The position numbers and the translations under genes were made by a program. From positions 1 through 64,000 of the forward strand of contig RFPM01000003.1 in assembly GCA_009926125.1 (NCBI GenBank): DNA of 64,000 bases, in the 5' to 3' direction. Shown here one piece after another: positions 27,479 to 36,035 of the stretch; the first letter of the stretch is position 1; every line of letters starts with the position of its first letter. The stretch is from Flavobacteriales bacterium. Its GTDB lineage: Bacteria > Bacteroidota > Bacteroidia > Flavobacteriales_D > Crocinitomicaceae. Below the pieces are notes generated by a model. That model had not been told where the DNA came from, did no database searches, and saw only the letters and a program-made list of their open reading frames with translations.

Positions 27479-27509
27479 TTTGTTGTAAAAGAATAAAATT
27501 GTATCTTTG
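27479..27509 (+). promoter_or_regulatory. Promoter of rplU-rpmA
   Basis: TTTG (27479-27482), 19 nt, then TATCTTTG (27502-27509) is a full match to the Bacteroidota -33/-7 promoter (TTTG-N19-TAnnTTTG). Transcription would start near 27514-27516, leaving a leader of about 35 nt before rplU. Confidence 0.65.
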
Positions 27510-27550
27510 CAATCCTAATTTTAGGGACTAATAAATAAAAATAAGCTATT

Positions 27551-27862
27551 ATGTACGCAATTGTAGAGATAGCAGGGCAGCAGTTTAAAGTGCAAAAAGA
27601 CCAAAAGGTTTATGTACATCGATTAGCAGCAGAAGTTGGTTCAAAACTTACATTTGACCGCATTTTGTTGATTGATAACGATGGAAAAATCAACGTTGGC
27701 GCCCCGGCTATAGAAGGTGCAAAAATCACCGCAGAAGTAAATGATCACGTGAAAGGTGACAAAGTAATCGTTTTCAAAAAGAAACGAAGAAAAGGTTATA
27801 AAAAACGAAATGGTCACCGTCAACAATTTACATCTATTACAATTAAAACAATAAAAGCATAA
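27551..27862 (+). CDS. rplU: 50S ribosomal protein L21
   Basis: 103 residues, the usual length. It opens [22 protein letters not shown] and ends with [22 protein letters not shown], the conserved L21 tail that binds 23S rRNA. rpmA follows after 38 bp in the universal rplU-rpmA pair. A complete TTTG-N19-TAnnTTTG promoter lies upstream. Confidence 0.98.
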   Translation: MYAIVEIAGQQFKVQKDQKVYVHRLAAEVGSKLTFDRILLIDNDGKINVGAPAIEGAKITAEVNDHVKGDKVIVFKKKRRKGYKKRNGHRQQFTSITIKTIKA

Positions 27863-27900
27863 ATTAACCTTCCCTATTTTTAGGAAAAAAATAAAAAACA

Positions 27901-28170
27901 ATGGCACATAAAAAAGGAGCTGGTAGTTCAAAAAACGGAAGAGAATCTCATAGCAAACGTCTTGGCGTAAAAATCTTTGGGGGGCAAGCTGCAATTGCAG
28001 GAAATATTATTGTTCGTCAACGAGGAACACATCATCACCCAGGATCCAACGTAGGAATAGGTAAAGATCACACTCTATTTGCTCTTACTGATGGACTTGT
28101 AGAATTTCGCAAGAAGAAAGACAATAGATCTTTTGTTTCAATTGTTCCATTAGAGACAGCTCAAGCATAA
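27901..28170 (+). CDS. rpmA: 50S ribosomal protein L27
   Basis: 89 residues. It starts [20 protein letters not shown], the tail that reaches toward the peptidyl transferase centre; no N-terminal extension (as in Firmicutes) is present. [27 protein letters not shown] is the L27 core signature. It is followed by a terminator at 28192. Confidence 0.98.
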   Translation: MAHKKGAGSSKNGRESHSKRLGVKIFGGQAAIAGNIIVRQRGTHHHPGSNVGIGKDHTLFALTDGLVEFRKKKDNRSFVSIVPLETAQA

Positions 28171-28191
28171 GATAAAATTCTATAAAATTTG

Positions 28192-28224
28192 AAAGGTCGC
28201 AATCATTGGTTAGCGGCCTTTTTT
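28192..28224 (+). terminator. Rho-independent terminator after rpmA
   Basis: AAAGGTCGC (28192-28200) pairs with GCGGCCTTT (28213-28221), with one G-T pair and a 12-nt loop, followed by a T run to 28224. Confidence 0.8.
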
Positions 28225-28310
28225 AATGCCAAAAACTTCTTCTCAAACAAATAAATTTGAACTATTAAAGTTCATAATGCTTAACTTTACTTCAAAATTA
28301 AAGACCCATA

Positions 28311-29927
28311 ATGCTAGAACTAACTCGTTTGAAATGTTACTTGCTTTCACTATTAAGTGGAGTCTTAATGATTCTTTGCTTCCCTTTTACTGGAAGTTTA
28401 ACAATTTTGGTTTTCATTTCATGGGTGCCTCTTTTACTTGTAGAAGATTTTATACAAGTTGAAAAAAAGAAATCAGCTCTTGTTTTTTTATTTGCTTTCA
28501 TTACGTTTTTAATTTACAATATCGGAACGACATGGTGGGTTTGCAATGCTAGTTTTAATGGAGGAGTTGCAGCTATAATTGCTAATTCGTTCTTGATGTC
28601 CATTACGTTCCAAGCATTTCATTTTGCAAAAAAACATATCGGCAGAAAACAGGGTTATCTTTCCTTAATCTTTCTTTGGATTGGATTTGAGTATCTCCAT
28701 TTTAATTGGGATATTTCATGGCCTTGGCTGGCATTAGGAAATGTTTTTTCAGTTCGAACTAGCTGGATACAATGGTATGAATTTACTGGAGTTCATGGTG
28801 GTACTATTTGGATTTTAATTCTAAATGTTTTAATATTTAGATGTCTAAAGCAGTATTTTAATAACGGCAAGAAATTTCTTCCACTAACGAAACAATTTAT
28901 TGTGATTGGATTTATTTTACTAATACCAATAATAAGTTCATTCTTTATCAGATTTAGTGGTGGCCCTGTAGGGAAAGATGGTACAGATTATAAAGTTGTA
29001 ATTGTTCAACCAAATATAGATCCATACAACGAGAAATTTGCTCTCAATTCAAGTGTAGAGACTCAACTTAGTAAGTTTTTTCAATTAGCAGAGAAAAAAT
29101 ACGCAAGTGATGTAGACTTACTACTCGGACCAGAAACGGCAATAAGCACAGGATTTGTAGAGTCAAATATAAAGAATGAAGGTTTTTTTAAGTACCTCTC
29201 TTTAAAAGGGAACAAATGGAAAAACACAAATTTTTTAATTGGGGCTTCTACCTTCGGTCTTTTTAAATCTAAGAAATCAAATGCTTCATTTCCTTTGCCA
29301 AACGGTGGGTTTTACGAAAACTATAATACTTCTCTGCTTTTAACCTCAGACAAGAAAATTGACTTTATTCATAAATCAAAGTTAGTGCCGGGAGCAGAAA
29401 TAATTCCTTTTTCATCTTATCTTCCCTTTTTAGAAAAACTTGCATTAAGCAATGGCGGGACATCAGGAACTTTAGGAGTTGAAGATTCTCCAAATATTTT
29501 TAAAACACAAAAAACAAGTATCGCTCCTGTTATCTGCTACGAATCAATTTACGGTGAATTTACAGCAAACCAAGTAAGACAGGGAGCAGAGCTTTTGTGT
29601 GTATTGACAAATGATGGTTGGTGGGGAGATACTCCCGGTTATAAACAGCACTTTAGTTTTTCACGACTAAGAGCTATCGAAACAAGACGTTGGGTTATAC
29701 GCTCAGCAAATACAGGAACTAGTGGAATAATTAATGAGTATGGAGATGTTATAGCAGAGACACACTATTGGAAACCAGCAGTTCTCTCAGCTACGATTCC
29801 TCTTTTAAAAACTCAAACTATTTTTAGTCAACAGGGCGATTATATTGGAAGGAGTTTTTCTTTTGTGGCTTTACTAATTATTCTCTTTGCATTTTCAAAA
29901 AAGCTCAAGAATAAATTATCAAAATAA
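28311..29927 (+). CDS. lnt: Apolipoprotein N-acyltransferase
   Basis: Inner-membrane enzyme that adds the third acyl chain to lipoproteins before Lol export. The 538 residues comprise an N-terminal multi-helix membrane part (1-215) and a nitrilase-fold domain. The catalytic triad is visible: E275 in LLGPETAIS, K357 in HKSKLVPGAEIIPF, and C409 in PVICYESIYGEF. LTNDGWWGDTPGYKQHFSFSRLRAIETRRWVIRSANTGTSG is fully conserved. The ATG at 28311 is used; an earlier out-of-frame reading (28226) is not coding. It converges on the SDR gene at 29953. Confidence 0.94.
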   Translation: MLELTRLKCYLLSLLSGVLMILCFPFTGSLTILVFISWVPLLLVEDFIQVEKKKSALVFLFAFITFLIYNIGTTWWVCNASFNGGVAAIIANSFLMSITFQAFHFAKKHIGRKQGYLSLIFLWIGFEYLHFNWDISWPWLALGNVFSVRTSWIQWYEFTGVHGGTIWILILNVLIFRCLKQYFNNGKKFLPLTKQFIVIGFILLIPIISSFFIRFSGGPVGKDGTDYKVVIVQPNIDPYNEKFALNSSVETQLSKFFQLAEKKYASDVDLLLGPETAISTGFVESNIKNEGFFKYLSLKGNKWKNTNFLIGASTFGLFKSKKSNASFPLPNGGFYENYNTSLLLTSDKKIDFIHKSKLVPGAEIIPFSSYLPFLEKLALSNGGTSGTLGVEDSPNIFKTQKTSIAPVICYESIYGEFTANQVRQGAELLCVLTNDGWWGDTPGYKQHFSFSRLRAIETRRWVIRSANTGTSGIINEYGDVIAETHYWKPAVLSATIPLLKTQTIFSQQGDYIGRSFSFVALLIILFAFSKKLKNKLSK

Positions 29928-29952
29928 TTTTATAGAACTCGATTTTATTTTC

Positions 29953-30894
29953 TTAAGAAATTTTAACCTTATCTAACATTGTCTTAACAATTGCTTTTAA
30001 ATCAAATGTATGTTTCCAATTCCAATCATTTTGAGCATGCGTTTCGTCAATGGAATTAGGCCAGCTGTCAGCAATTGCTTGACGAAAATCTGGCTCGTAA
30101 TTGATGTTAAAATTTGGTAATTCTTTTCGGATTTCTTCAGCAAGTTCTTTTGGTGTAAAACTAATTCCTCCTAAATTATAACTCGAACGGATTTTAACTT
30201 TTTCAGTAGGTGCAGCCATTAAATCAATAGTTGCCTTAATTGCATCATCCATAAACATCATAGGAAGTGCCGTATTTTCACTAAGAAAACAAGTGAATGG
30301 AACACCCTCTTTTGCTTTATAAAATATATCTACTGCATAATCTGTCGTGCCGCCACCTGGTAAACTTTTGTATGAGATTAATCCTGGATAACGAAGACTA
30401 CGGACATCTACATTGAATCTATTGAAATAATATTCACACCAACGCTCACCTGCTTGCTTTGAAATTCCATAGACTGTTGATGGTTCCATTACAGTATATT
30501 GAGGAGTATTGTCCAATGGAGTTGTCGGCCCAAATACTGCAATTGAACTCGGCCAAAAGATTTTTTTTACATATCCTTCTTTTGCTAAATCTAAAATAGT
30601 AAACAATCCTTCCATATTAAGTTTCCATGCGAAATCTGGTTTTCGTTCTGCAGTAGCAGAAAGTAGCGCAGCAAGTAAATAAACTTCTTGAATTGAATTT
30701 GATATAATGAACTCACGAATATCCTCGCGATCTATAATATCCATTTTTTGGTACGGACCATTTGCTATAAGCGCAGGACATTCATCCTTAATATCAGTTG
30801 CAAATACTTCAGTTACTCCATATTTTTTGCGCAATTCTATTACTAATTCTATTCCAATTTGACCGCAAGCGCCAATAACAATAATTTTAGGCAT
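29953..30894 (-). CDS. NAD-dependent epimerase/dehydratase family protein, likely SDR-type L-threonine 3-dehydrogenase
   Basis: 313 residues with an extended-SDR fold. The Rossmann motif is IGACGQIGIEL (7-17), followed by PSSIAVFGPTTP, the active-site YGISK (Y and K of YxxxK), and RYPGLISYKSLPGGGTTDYAVDIFYKA, which is characteristic of the short-chain, UDP-galactose-epimerase-like L-threonine dehydrogenases known from Flavobacterium. This enzyme oxidises threonine to 2-amino-3-ketobutyrate. The partner ligase kbl is not in the window, so substrate assignment is family-based. It is divergent from the tyrosine catabolic pair hmgA-hpd. Confidence 0.85.
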   Translation of the reverse strand: MPKIIVIGACGQIGIELVIELRKKYGVTEVFATDIKDECPALIANGPYQKMDIIDREDIREFIISNSIQEVYLLAALLSATAERKPDFAWKLNMEGLFTILDLAKEGYVKKIFWPSSIAVFGPTTPLDNTPQYTVMEPSTVYGISKQAGERWCEYYFNRFNVDVRSLRYPGLISYKSLPGGGTTDYAVDIFYKAKEGVPFTCFLSENTALPMMFMDDAIKATIDLMAAPTEKVKIRSSYNLGGISFTPKELAEEIRKELPNFNINYEPDFRQAIADSWPNSIDETHAQNDWNWKHTFDLKAIVKTMLDKVKIS

Positions 30895-31017
30895 ATATTT
30901 ATTTCTCTTAATACAAAATTAACTTTCTGAATTCATTTTTAGAGCTAAAAAATAAAAATTATCACCCCGAATACAAAAAGCTTATTTAGATGACTTATTT
31001 TAGTGAATTGATTTTCT

Positions 31018-31025
31018 TAAATTTG
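31018..31025 (+). promoter_or_regulatory. Possible -7 promoter box for hmgA-hpd
   Basis: TAAATTTG matches TAnnTTTG about 78 nt before the hmgA ATG. No -33 TTTG at the standard distance. Confidence 0.3.
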
Positions 31026-31102
31026 TAGTAACTAGGATCAAATAATTGAATAGTAATTATAGCAAGAAGAATAATTCAACTAGCACTTTAAAACTAAATA
31101 CA

Positions 31103-32260
31103 ATGCCTTTTTACCATAAGCTTGGAAAAATACCACCAAAACGACACACTGTTTTTAAAAATTCAGAAGGTGGAATTTACCACGAACAATTATTTGGAAC
31201 GATCGGATTTGATGGAATGTCATCTTTACTTTATCATATTCAACCTCCTACAGCTGTAATAAAAATTGTACAGCAAAAATCTGTGGCGCCAGAGATTGGT
31301 TTGGATAAAAATATGCAGATGCGGAGTCTACAAGGATTTAATGTTGAAGCAAAAGATGATTATTTAGAAAGTAGAACTCCAATGCTAGTAAATTCTGATG
31401 TTTACATAGAATTAGCAGCTCCTAAAAAATCGATGACAGCTTATTTCTATAAGAATGCTGATGCCGACGAGGTTATTTTTATTCACAAAGGAAGTGGGAA
31501 ATTAAAAACTCAATTGGGAAATATAGATTTTTCATACGGTGATTATTTGCTAATTCCAAGAGGAATGATTTATCAAATGCACTTCGAAAATGAAGAAAAT
31601 CGGCTGTTGATTATTCAATCTTTTCATCCTGTTTACACTCCAAAAAGATACCGTAATTGGTTTGGACAATTATTGGAACATTCTCCCTATTGCGAGAGAG
31701 ATATTCGCGCACCCCATGAACTTGAAACACACAATGAAAATGGTGAGTTTTTAATAAAAATTAAGAAAGAAGACACGATGTACGATTATGTCTACGCGCA
31801 CCATCCTTTTAATGTTGTAGGTTGGGACGGATACAATTTTCCGTATGCATTTTCAATTCATAATTTTGAGCCGATTACTGGACGCGTGCATCAACCGCCG
31901 CCGGTACATCAAACTTTTGAAACGCAAGCTTTTGCAATTTGCTCATTTGTACCAAGAATGTATGATTACCATCCAGACGCCATTCCTTCACCTTATAATC
32001 ATAGTAATATTGATTCGGATGAGGTGTTGTATTATGTTGATGGCGATTTTATGAGTAGAAACCACGTGGATAAAGGGCAAATAACACTACACCCTTCTGG
32101 AATTCCACATGGTCCACATCCTGGAGCTTATGAAAGAAGTATTGGGCAAAAGGAAACAAAAGAACTTGCTGTTATGATTGATACTTTTAAGCCCTTAAAA
32201 TTAACAAAGCAAGCTTTAGGTATAGAAATGTCAGATTATATGAATTCTTGGGTACATTAA
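31103..32260 (+). CDS. hmgA: Homogentisate 1,2-dioxygenase
   Basis: Non-haem iron cupin enzyme that opens the homogentisate ring to maleylacetoacetate in tyrosine/phenylalanine breakdown. With ATG 31103 it has 385 residues, the normal size for Bacteroidota. The frame also extends to a TTG at 31046 but the extra 19 residues (Asn/Ser/Lys-rich) are not conserved-looking. Motifs include HKGSGKLKTQLGNIDFSYGDYLLIPRG (cupin), HHPFNVVGWDGYNFPYAFSI, SDEVLYYVDGDFMSR and HPSGIPHGPHPG, which carry the iron-ligand His and Glu residues. hpd, which makes its substrate, follows 12 bp downstream. Confidence 0.95.
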   Translation: MPFYHKLGKIPPKRHTVFKNSEGGIYHEQLFGTIGFDGMSSLLYHIQPPTAVIKIVQQKSVAPEIGLDKNMQMRSLQGFNVEAKDDYLESRTPMLVNSDVYIELAAPKKSMTAYFYKNADADEVIFIHKGSGKLKTQLGNIDFSYGDYLLIPRGMIYQMHFENEENRLLIIQSFHPVYTPKRYRNWFGQLLEHSPYCERDIRAPHELETHNENGEFLIKIKKEDTMYDYVYAHHPFNVVGWDGYNFPYAFSIHNFEPITGRVHQPPPVHQTFETQAFAICSFVPRMYDYHPDAIPSPYNHSNIDSDEVLYYVDGDFMSRNHVDKGQITLHPSGIPHGPHPGAYERSIGQKETKELAVMIDTFKPLKLTKQALGIEMSDYMNSWVH

Positions 32261-32272
32261 TTAAAACAATAG

Positions 32273-33301
32273 ATGAATAAAGAAATAAAAAATATTGAAT
32301 ACGGTTTAGAAAAAATATTCGAGGGAGCGCAAGATTTTTTGCCCTTACTCGGAACAGATTACGTAGAATTTTACGTTGGAAATGCAAAACAAGCAGCGCA
32401 CTTTTATAAAACAGCTTTTGGATTTCAATCTCATGCATATGCAGGATTAGAAACTGGAATGAAAGACCGTGTTTCGTATGTTTTAAAGCAAGATAAAATT
32501 CGCTTGGTTTTAACAACAGCTTTAAAAAGTGAATCTCCAATTGGGGAACATGTTAAAAAACATGGTGATGGCGTTAAAATAATTGCCCTTTGGGTTGAAG
32601 ACGCCAGAAGCGCTTATGAAGAAACGATGAAACGCGGCGCTAAATCATACCAAGAACCACTTGTTACAAATGATGCAAATGGCGAAGTTGTGAGTGCAGG
32701 AATTTATACTTACGGAGAAACTGTTCATCTTTTTATTGAGCGAAAAAATTACAGGGGCGAATTTTTACCCGGATTTGTAAAATGGGACTCTGATTATAAT
32801 CCAAGTCCTGTGGGCTTAAAGTTTATTGATCACATGGTTGGAAATGTTGGCTGGGGAGAAATGAACACTTGGGTGAAATGGTATGAAGAAGTTATGGGAT
32901 TTGTAAATTTCCTTTCCTTTGATGACAAACAAATTCATACGGAATATTCTGCTTTAATGTCTAAAGTAATGAGCAATGGCAACGGACGTATTAAGTTTCC
33001 GATAAACGAACCTGCTAAAGCAAAGAAACGTTCACAAATTGAAGAATATTTAGACTTTTATGAGGGCTCAGGAGTGCAGCACATTGCTGTGGCAACAGAT
33101 GATATTATTAAAACGGTATCACTTTTACGCGCTCGTGGAATTGATTTTTTATCAGCGCCACCACAAGCATATTACGATGAAATACCTGCGCGGTTTTTTG
33201 AAATTATCCAACGAATGGGAGCAAGAGGTTTTGGAGCAGGAAATTTTAAAGCTTTGTTTGAATCGATTGAACGAGAACAAGAAAAACGAGGGACTTTGTA
33301 G
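32273..33301 (+). CDS. hpd: 4-hydroxyphenylpyruvate dioxygenase, apparently missing an internal segment
   Basis: Fe(II) enzyme converting 4-hydroxyphenylpyruvate to homogentisate, the substrate of the upstream hmgA product. Two vicinal-oxygen-chelate domains are visible. Iron ligands lie in DHMVGNV, VQHIAVATDD and FFEIIQRMGARGFG (Glu). It has 342 residues, but relatives have about 385. In them, YYDxIPxR is followed by roughly 44 residues containing YLLQIFTKPVQDRPT before FFEIIQ. Here R at 33191-33193 is joined directly to FFEIIQ, in frame. The lost strand includes the conserved active-site Gln of LLQIFTKP, so the enzyme as read may be inactive; see findings. Confidence 0.88.
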   Translation: MNKEIKNIEYGLEKIFEGAQDFLPLLGTDYVEFYVGNAKQAAHFYKTAFGFQSHAYAGLETGMKDRVSYVLKQDKIRLVLTTALKSESPIGEHVKKHGDGVKIIALWVEDARSAYEETMKRGAKSYQEPLVTNDANGEVVSAGIYTYGETVHLFIERKNYRGEFLPGFVKWDSDYNPSPVGLKFIDHMVGNVGWGEMNTWVKWYEEVMGFVNFLSFDDKQIHTEYSALMSKVMSNGNGRIKFPINEPAKAKKRSQIEEYLDFYEGSGVQHIAVATDDIIKTVSLLRARGIDFLSAPPQAYYDEIPARFFEIIQRMGARGFGAGNFKALFESIEREQEKRGTL

Positions 33302-33324
33302 GTTTGATTTAATAATTAAATATC

Positions 33325-34566
33325 CTAAGCATCAGCTAAATCAAAAACCAATTCTGAAAGCGCTTCTTTTTTAAAATATTTTCTCGAGATTTCAAGTAGT
33401 TGGCTGCTACTTATTTTATCAATTCCTTGATGGATTTCTGCAAGTGTATCTATTTGATTGAAAGCCAATAAACTTTTTCCCAAACCTTGCATAAGTCCAG
33501 CATTAGAATCCATGCCAAGTGCCAAATGTCCTTTTAGTTGGGCCTTAGCACGCTGTAACTGCAAAGATGAAAGTTCTTTTGTTTGAAAAACCTGCAGTTC
33601 TTTGTAAATAAGATCGATTGCTTTGTTCATGTTTTTTGCTTCCGAACCAACATAAATCTGCCAAAAACCAGTATCTGCAAATGTATTGTAACTCGCTTCA
33701 ACACTGTAAGCCAATCCATATTTTTCTCGGACAGATAAATTTAAACGTGAATTTAATGCAGGTCCGCCTAAAATATTTATCAATAAAGACATCGCCATTC
33801 TATCATCACTTTTGTAACTTGGAGCAAGACCACCAAGAACAGCATGCGACTGAAAATTTGCTTCCTTACTCCGCTTTTTAAAGGGGATATACGTATTAAA
33901 ATCTGTCGGAATTTCTCTCTTTCCTGTTAAAGGCATTTCTTGAAGAGAAGCTAAAAGTAATTTTTCAAGTTTTGGATATGCAAAATTTCCAACATACGAA
34001 ACTACTAAATTGTCAGCCGTAAAATAATTAGAAACAAAAGCAACAAGGTTTTTTTTTGTAAAATGTTCAACACTTTCCTTTGTGCCGAGGATATTATTTC
34101 CCAAGGGGTGATTTTTAAATAACTCTGCTTCAAAATCGTCAAATATTTTATCTGAAGGACTATCCAAATAAGAGTTTAATTCGTCAAGAATAACTTCTTT
34201 TTCTTTTTCCAATTCTTTTTCAGGAAAAGTAGAATTTATAGAAATGTCGGATAATAAATTAATGGCTTTTGCTGTATGTTCTTTTGAGAATGAAGCATAT
34301 AAACACAAATCTTCTTTTGCTGTGTAAGCATTTAGTTCGCCGCCAACAGCATCAATACAAGAAAGAATATTCAGTGCTTTGCGTGAAGTCGTTCCTTTAA
34401 AAACACAATGTTCAAGAAAATGCGCCAAGCCAACCTCATCTTTTTTTTCAAAACGCGAGCCTGCAGCAAAAAAATAGCCGAGATGGGCAACTTGATTTGG
34501 AACATTCAAGTATACAACGCGAACGCCATTTTTTAAAACATGACAACTTGGTTCAATTTGTTTCAT
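33325..34566 (-). CDS. M16 family zinc peptidase (processing-peptidase-like)
   Basis: 413 residues, one M16 peptidase unit with both N- and C-terminal halves. The inverted zinc motif is H49-F-L-E52-H53 (HFLEH), with a downstream E in EKEKEVILDEL as the third ligand. It has no signal peptide, so it is probably cytoplasmic. The C-terminal half keeps the R..Y-like region NLSVREKYGLAYSVEAS. Such proteins degrade or process peptides; the substrate is unknown. Its start overlaps the pdxH stop by one base, forming an operon DUF4494-pdxH-M16. Confidence 0.9.
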   Translation of the reverse strand: MKQIEPSCHVLKNGVRVVYLNVPNQVAHLGYFFAAGSRFEKKDEVGLAHFLEHCVFKGTTSRKALNILSCIDAVGGELNAYTAKEDLCLYASFSKEHTAKAINLLSDISINSTFPEKELEKEKEVILDELNSYLDSPSDKIFDDFEAELFKNHPLGNNILGTKESVEHFTKKNLVAFVSNYFTADNLVVSYVGNFAYPKLEKLLLASLQEMPLTGKREIPTDFNTYIPFKKRSKEANFQSHAVLGGLAPSYKSDDRMAMSLLINILGGPALNSRLNLSVREKYGLAYSVEASYNTFADTGFWQIYVGSEAKNMNKAIDLIYKELQVFQTKELSSLQLQRAKAQLKGHLALGMDSNAGLMQGLGKSLLAFNQIDTLAEIHQGIDKISSSQLLEISRKYFKKEALSELVFDLADA

Positions 34567-35210
34567 TAAGGATTTTTACGGTAATTTATCCATTTTCCAT
34601 CTATAAATTCATAGCAACACCGATCGTGTAAACGCGAAGGTCGACCCTGCCAAAATTCTATAGTGTTTGGTTTTAAAGCATACCCACCCCAATGTGGAGG
34701 ACGCGGAACTTTTTCTGGAAATTGACTATTCAATGCCTCCAATCTGCTTATTAAATCTTCACGTTGATTGAGTTTTTCAGATTGATTTGATGCCCAAGCT
34801 GACAATTGACTTTGACGTGGGCGACTTTCAAAATAAGCATCACTTTCAAGAGCAGGAATTTTTTGTACGATACCTTCTATTCGAATTTGACGCTCTAAAC
34901 CAGGCCAAAAAAATAAAAGAGCTGCCAACGGATTTTCTTTTAAATCAGTTCCTTTCTGGCTTCCATAATTTGTGTAAAAAACAAACTCAGAATCCCTTAA
35001 TTCTTTCAAATATACAATTCTAGAACTCACTTTCAAGGAACCTGGCGAAACTGTAGAAAGAGAGCAGGCATTTGGTTCTAGTTCGTTCTTAACATTTGCT
35101 TCATCAAACCATTTTATGAATTCATCAAACGGATTTTCTCCAAAAACAGTTGCTATATTTCCTTTTTCGAAATCTTTGTGTGAATCGCGTAATTTTTGAA
35201 TCCAATCCAT
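34566..35210 (-). CDS. pdxH: Pyridoxamine 5'-phosphate oxidase
   Basis: FMN-dependent oxidase producing pyridoxal 5'-phosphate from PNP/PMP. It has 214 residues, the typical length. Conserved are SRIVYLKELRDSEFVFYTNYGSQKGTDL (FMN phosphate binding), PLAALLFFWPGLERQIRIEG, YFESRPRQSQLSAWASNQSE and the C-terminal RPPHWGGYALKP..IEFWQGRPSRLHDR..Y. It lies 3 bp after the DUF4494 gene. Confidence 0.95.
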   Translation of the reverse strand: MDWIQKLRDSHKDFEKGNIATVFGENPFDEFIKWFDEANVKNELEPNACSLSTVSPGSLKVSSRIVYLKELRDSEFVFYTNYGSQKGTDLKENPLAALLFFWPGLERQIRIEGIVQKIPALESDAYFESRPRQSQLSAWASNQSEKLNQREDLISRLEALNSQFPEKVPRPPHWGGYALKPNTIEFWQGRPSRLHDRCCYEFIDGKWINYRKNP

Positions 35211-35213
35211 TGT

Positions 35214-35819
35214 CTATTCTTCTTTATCGGAAAATTCATCAGAAATTTCACTTTCATCTTCCTTATTGATTTCGAAGGCTTCTTTTAAGTCATCAAAATC
35301 AGTTCCTGGAGCACTAAAAATCTCTCCTATTGATTTCGGTGGATTTTCATCAGCATCCATTTTATATTTTTTTCCAGGTAAAGCAACTTCTTCTTCTTTG
35401 TATGGGAAAATCTCAACTATTGGAGAAGCAATAATGGAAATAATTTGATAATCTAACATCAATGTCTCCAGACTCTCTTCAATTCGTTCGTATGAATCTT
35501 TTACAGTTTTTGCAGACACGAGAAAATTTTGAGTAACAGTTCTTTTCTTATCCCCATCATCATCGATATTATCATAGGAAATTTTACACTTAAACCATGA
35601 ATCAGCATCATCGTATTGAAATATATCTTGAATATCTTCACGCGTAATTCCCATAACTGAAAATTCTCCGCGAATGAAAGAACCGAGCTCTTCGTAAATC
35701 CGTGCTTCAGCATCTGTAAAGGTCATTGCTGACAATAAATAAGGTTCAGAAACCCTTTTAAAAGATCCGCTTTCTAACTGTTTTGTGTATTTGACTTTTA
35801 CTTTAAACCAAGTATTCAT
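35214..35819 (-). CDS. DUF4494 domain protein
   Basis: 201 residues, a Bacteroidota-specific family of unknown function. The N-terminal part WFKVKVKYTKQLESGSFKRVSEPYLL and the repeat WFKCKISYDNIDDDGDKKRTVTQNFLV show two similar halves (about 4-65 and 81-140), each a WFK-beta strand followed by an SAxTxxDAExRIxE-like helix. The C-terminal 40 residues are very acidic. It has no signal peptide. First gene of the pdxH-M16 operon. Confidence 0.8.
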   Translation of the reverse strand: MNTWFKVKVKYTKQLESGSFKRVSEPYLLSAMTFTDAEARIYEELGSFIRGEFSVMGITREDIQDIFQYDDADSWFKCKISYDNIDDDGDKKRTVTQNFLVSAKTVKDSYERIEESLETLMLDYQIISIIASPIVEIFPYKEEEVALPGKKYKMDADENPPKSIGEIFSAPGTDFDDLKEAFEINKEDESEISDEFSDKEE

Positions 35820-35839
35820 TTTTCGATAAATTTAGCTTA

Positions 35840-35847
35840 CAAAGATA
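35840..35847 (-). promoter_or_regulatory. -7 promoter box for the DUF4494-pdxH-M16 operon
   Basis: On the minus strand TATCTTTG (35847-35840) matches TAnnTTTG and sits 21 nt before ATG 35819. Confidence 0.4.
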
Positions 35848-36035
35848 CATATCAAGAAAGTAAAAAAATGATTTATTGAAAAGATTATTTATCCCTTTTC
35901 AAAAATAAAAAACTTTTAAATAGTGCAGTTAAAATTTATTAGGTCTAAAAGTGTGACCAACTCACATTATTGCGTTAATAAATCCGTTTGCTTATTATTA
36001 AAGCAATCAAAACTGAAAGTAATTTCGTAGTAGAA

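Noticed and set aside
28226-28462. Open frame overlapping the start of lnt
   Set aside because: It is in another frame than lnt, with no family features; lnt has a full catalytic triad.
31046-31102. Upstream TTG start for hmgA
   Set aside because: It adds 19 low-complexity residues; ATG 31103 gives the family length.
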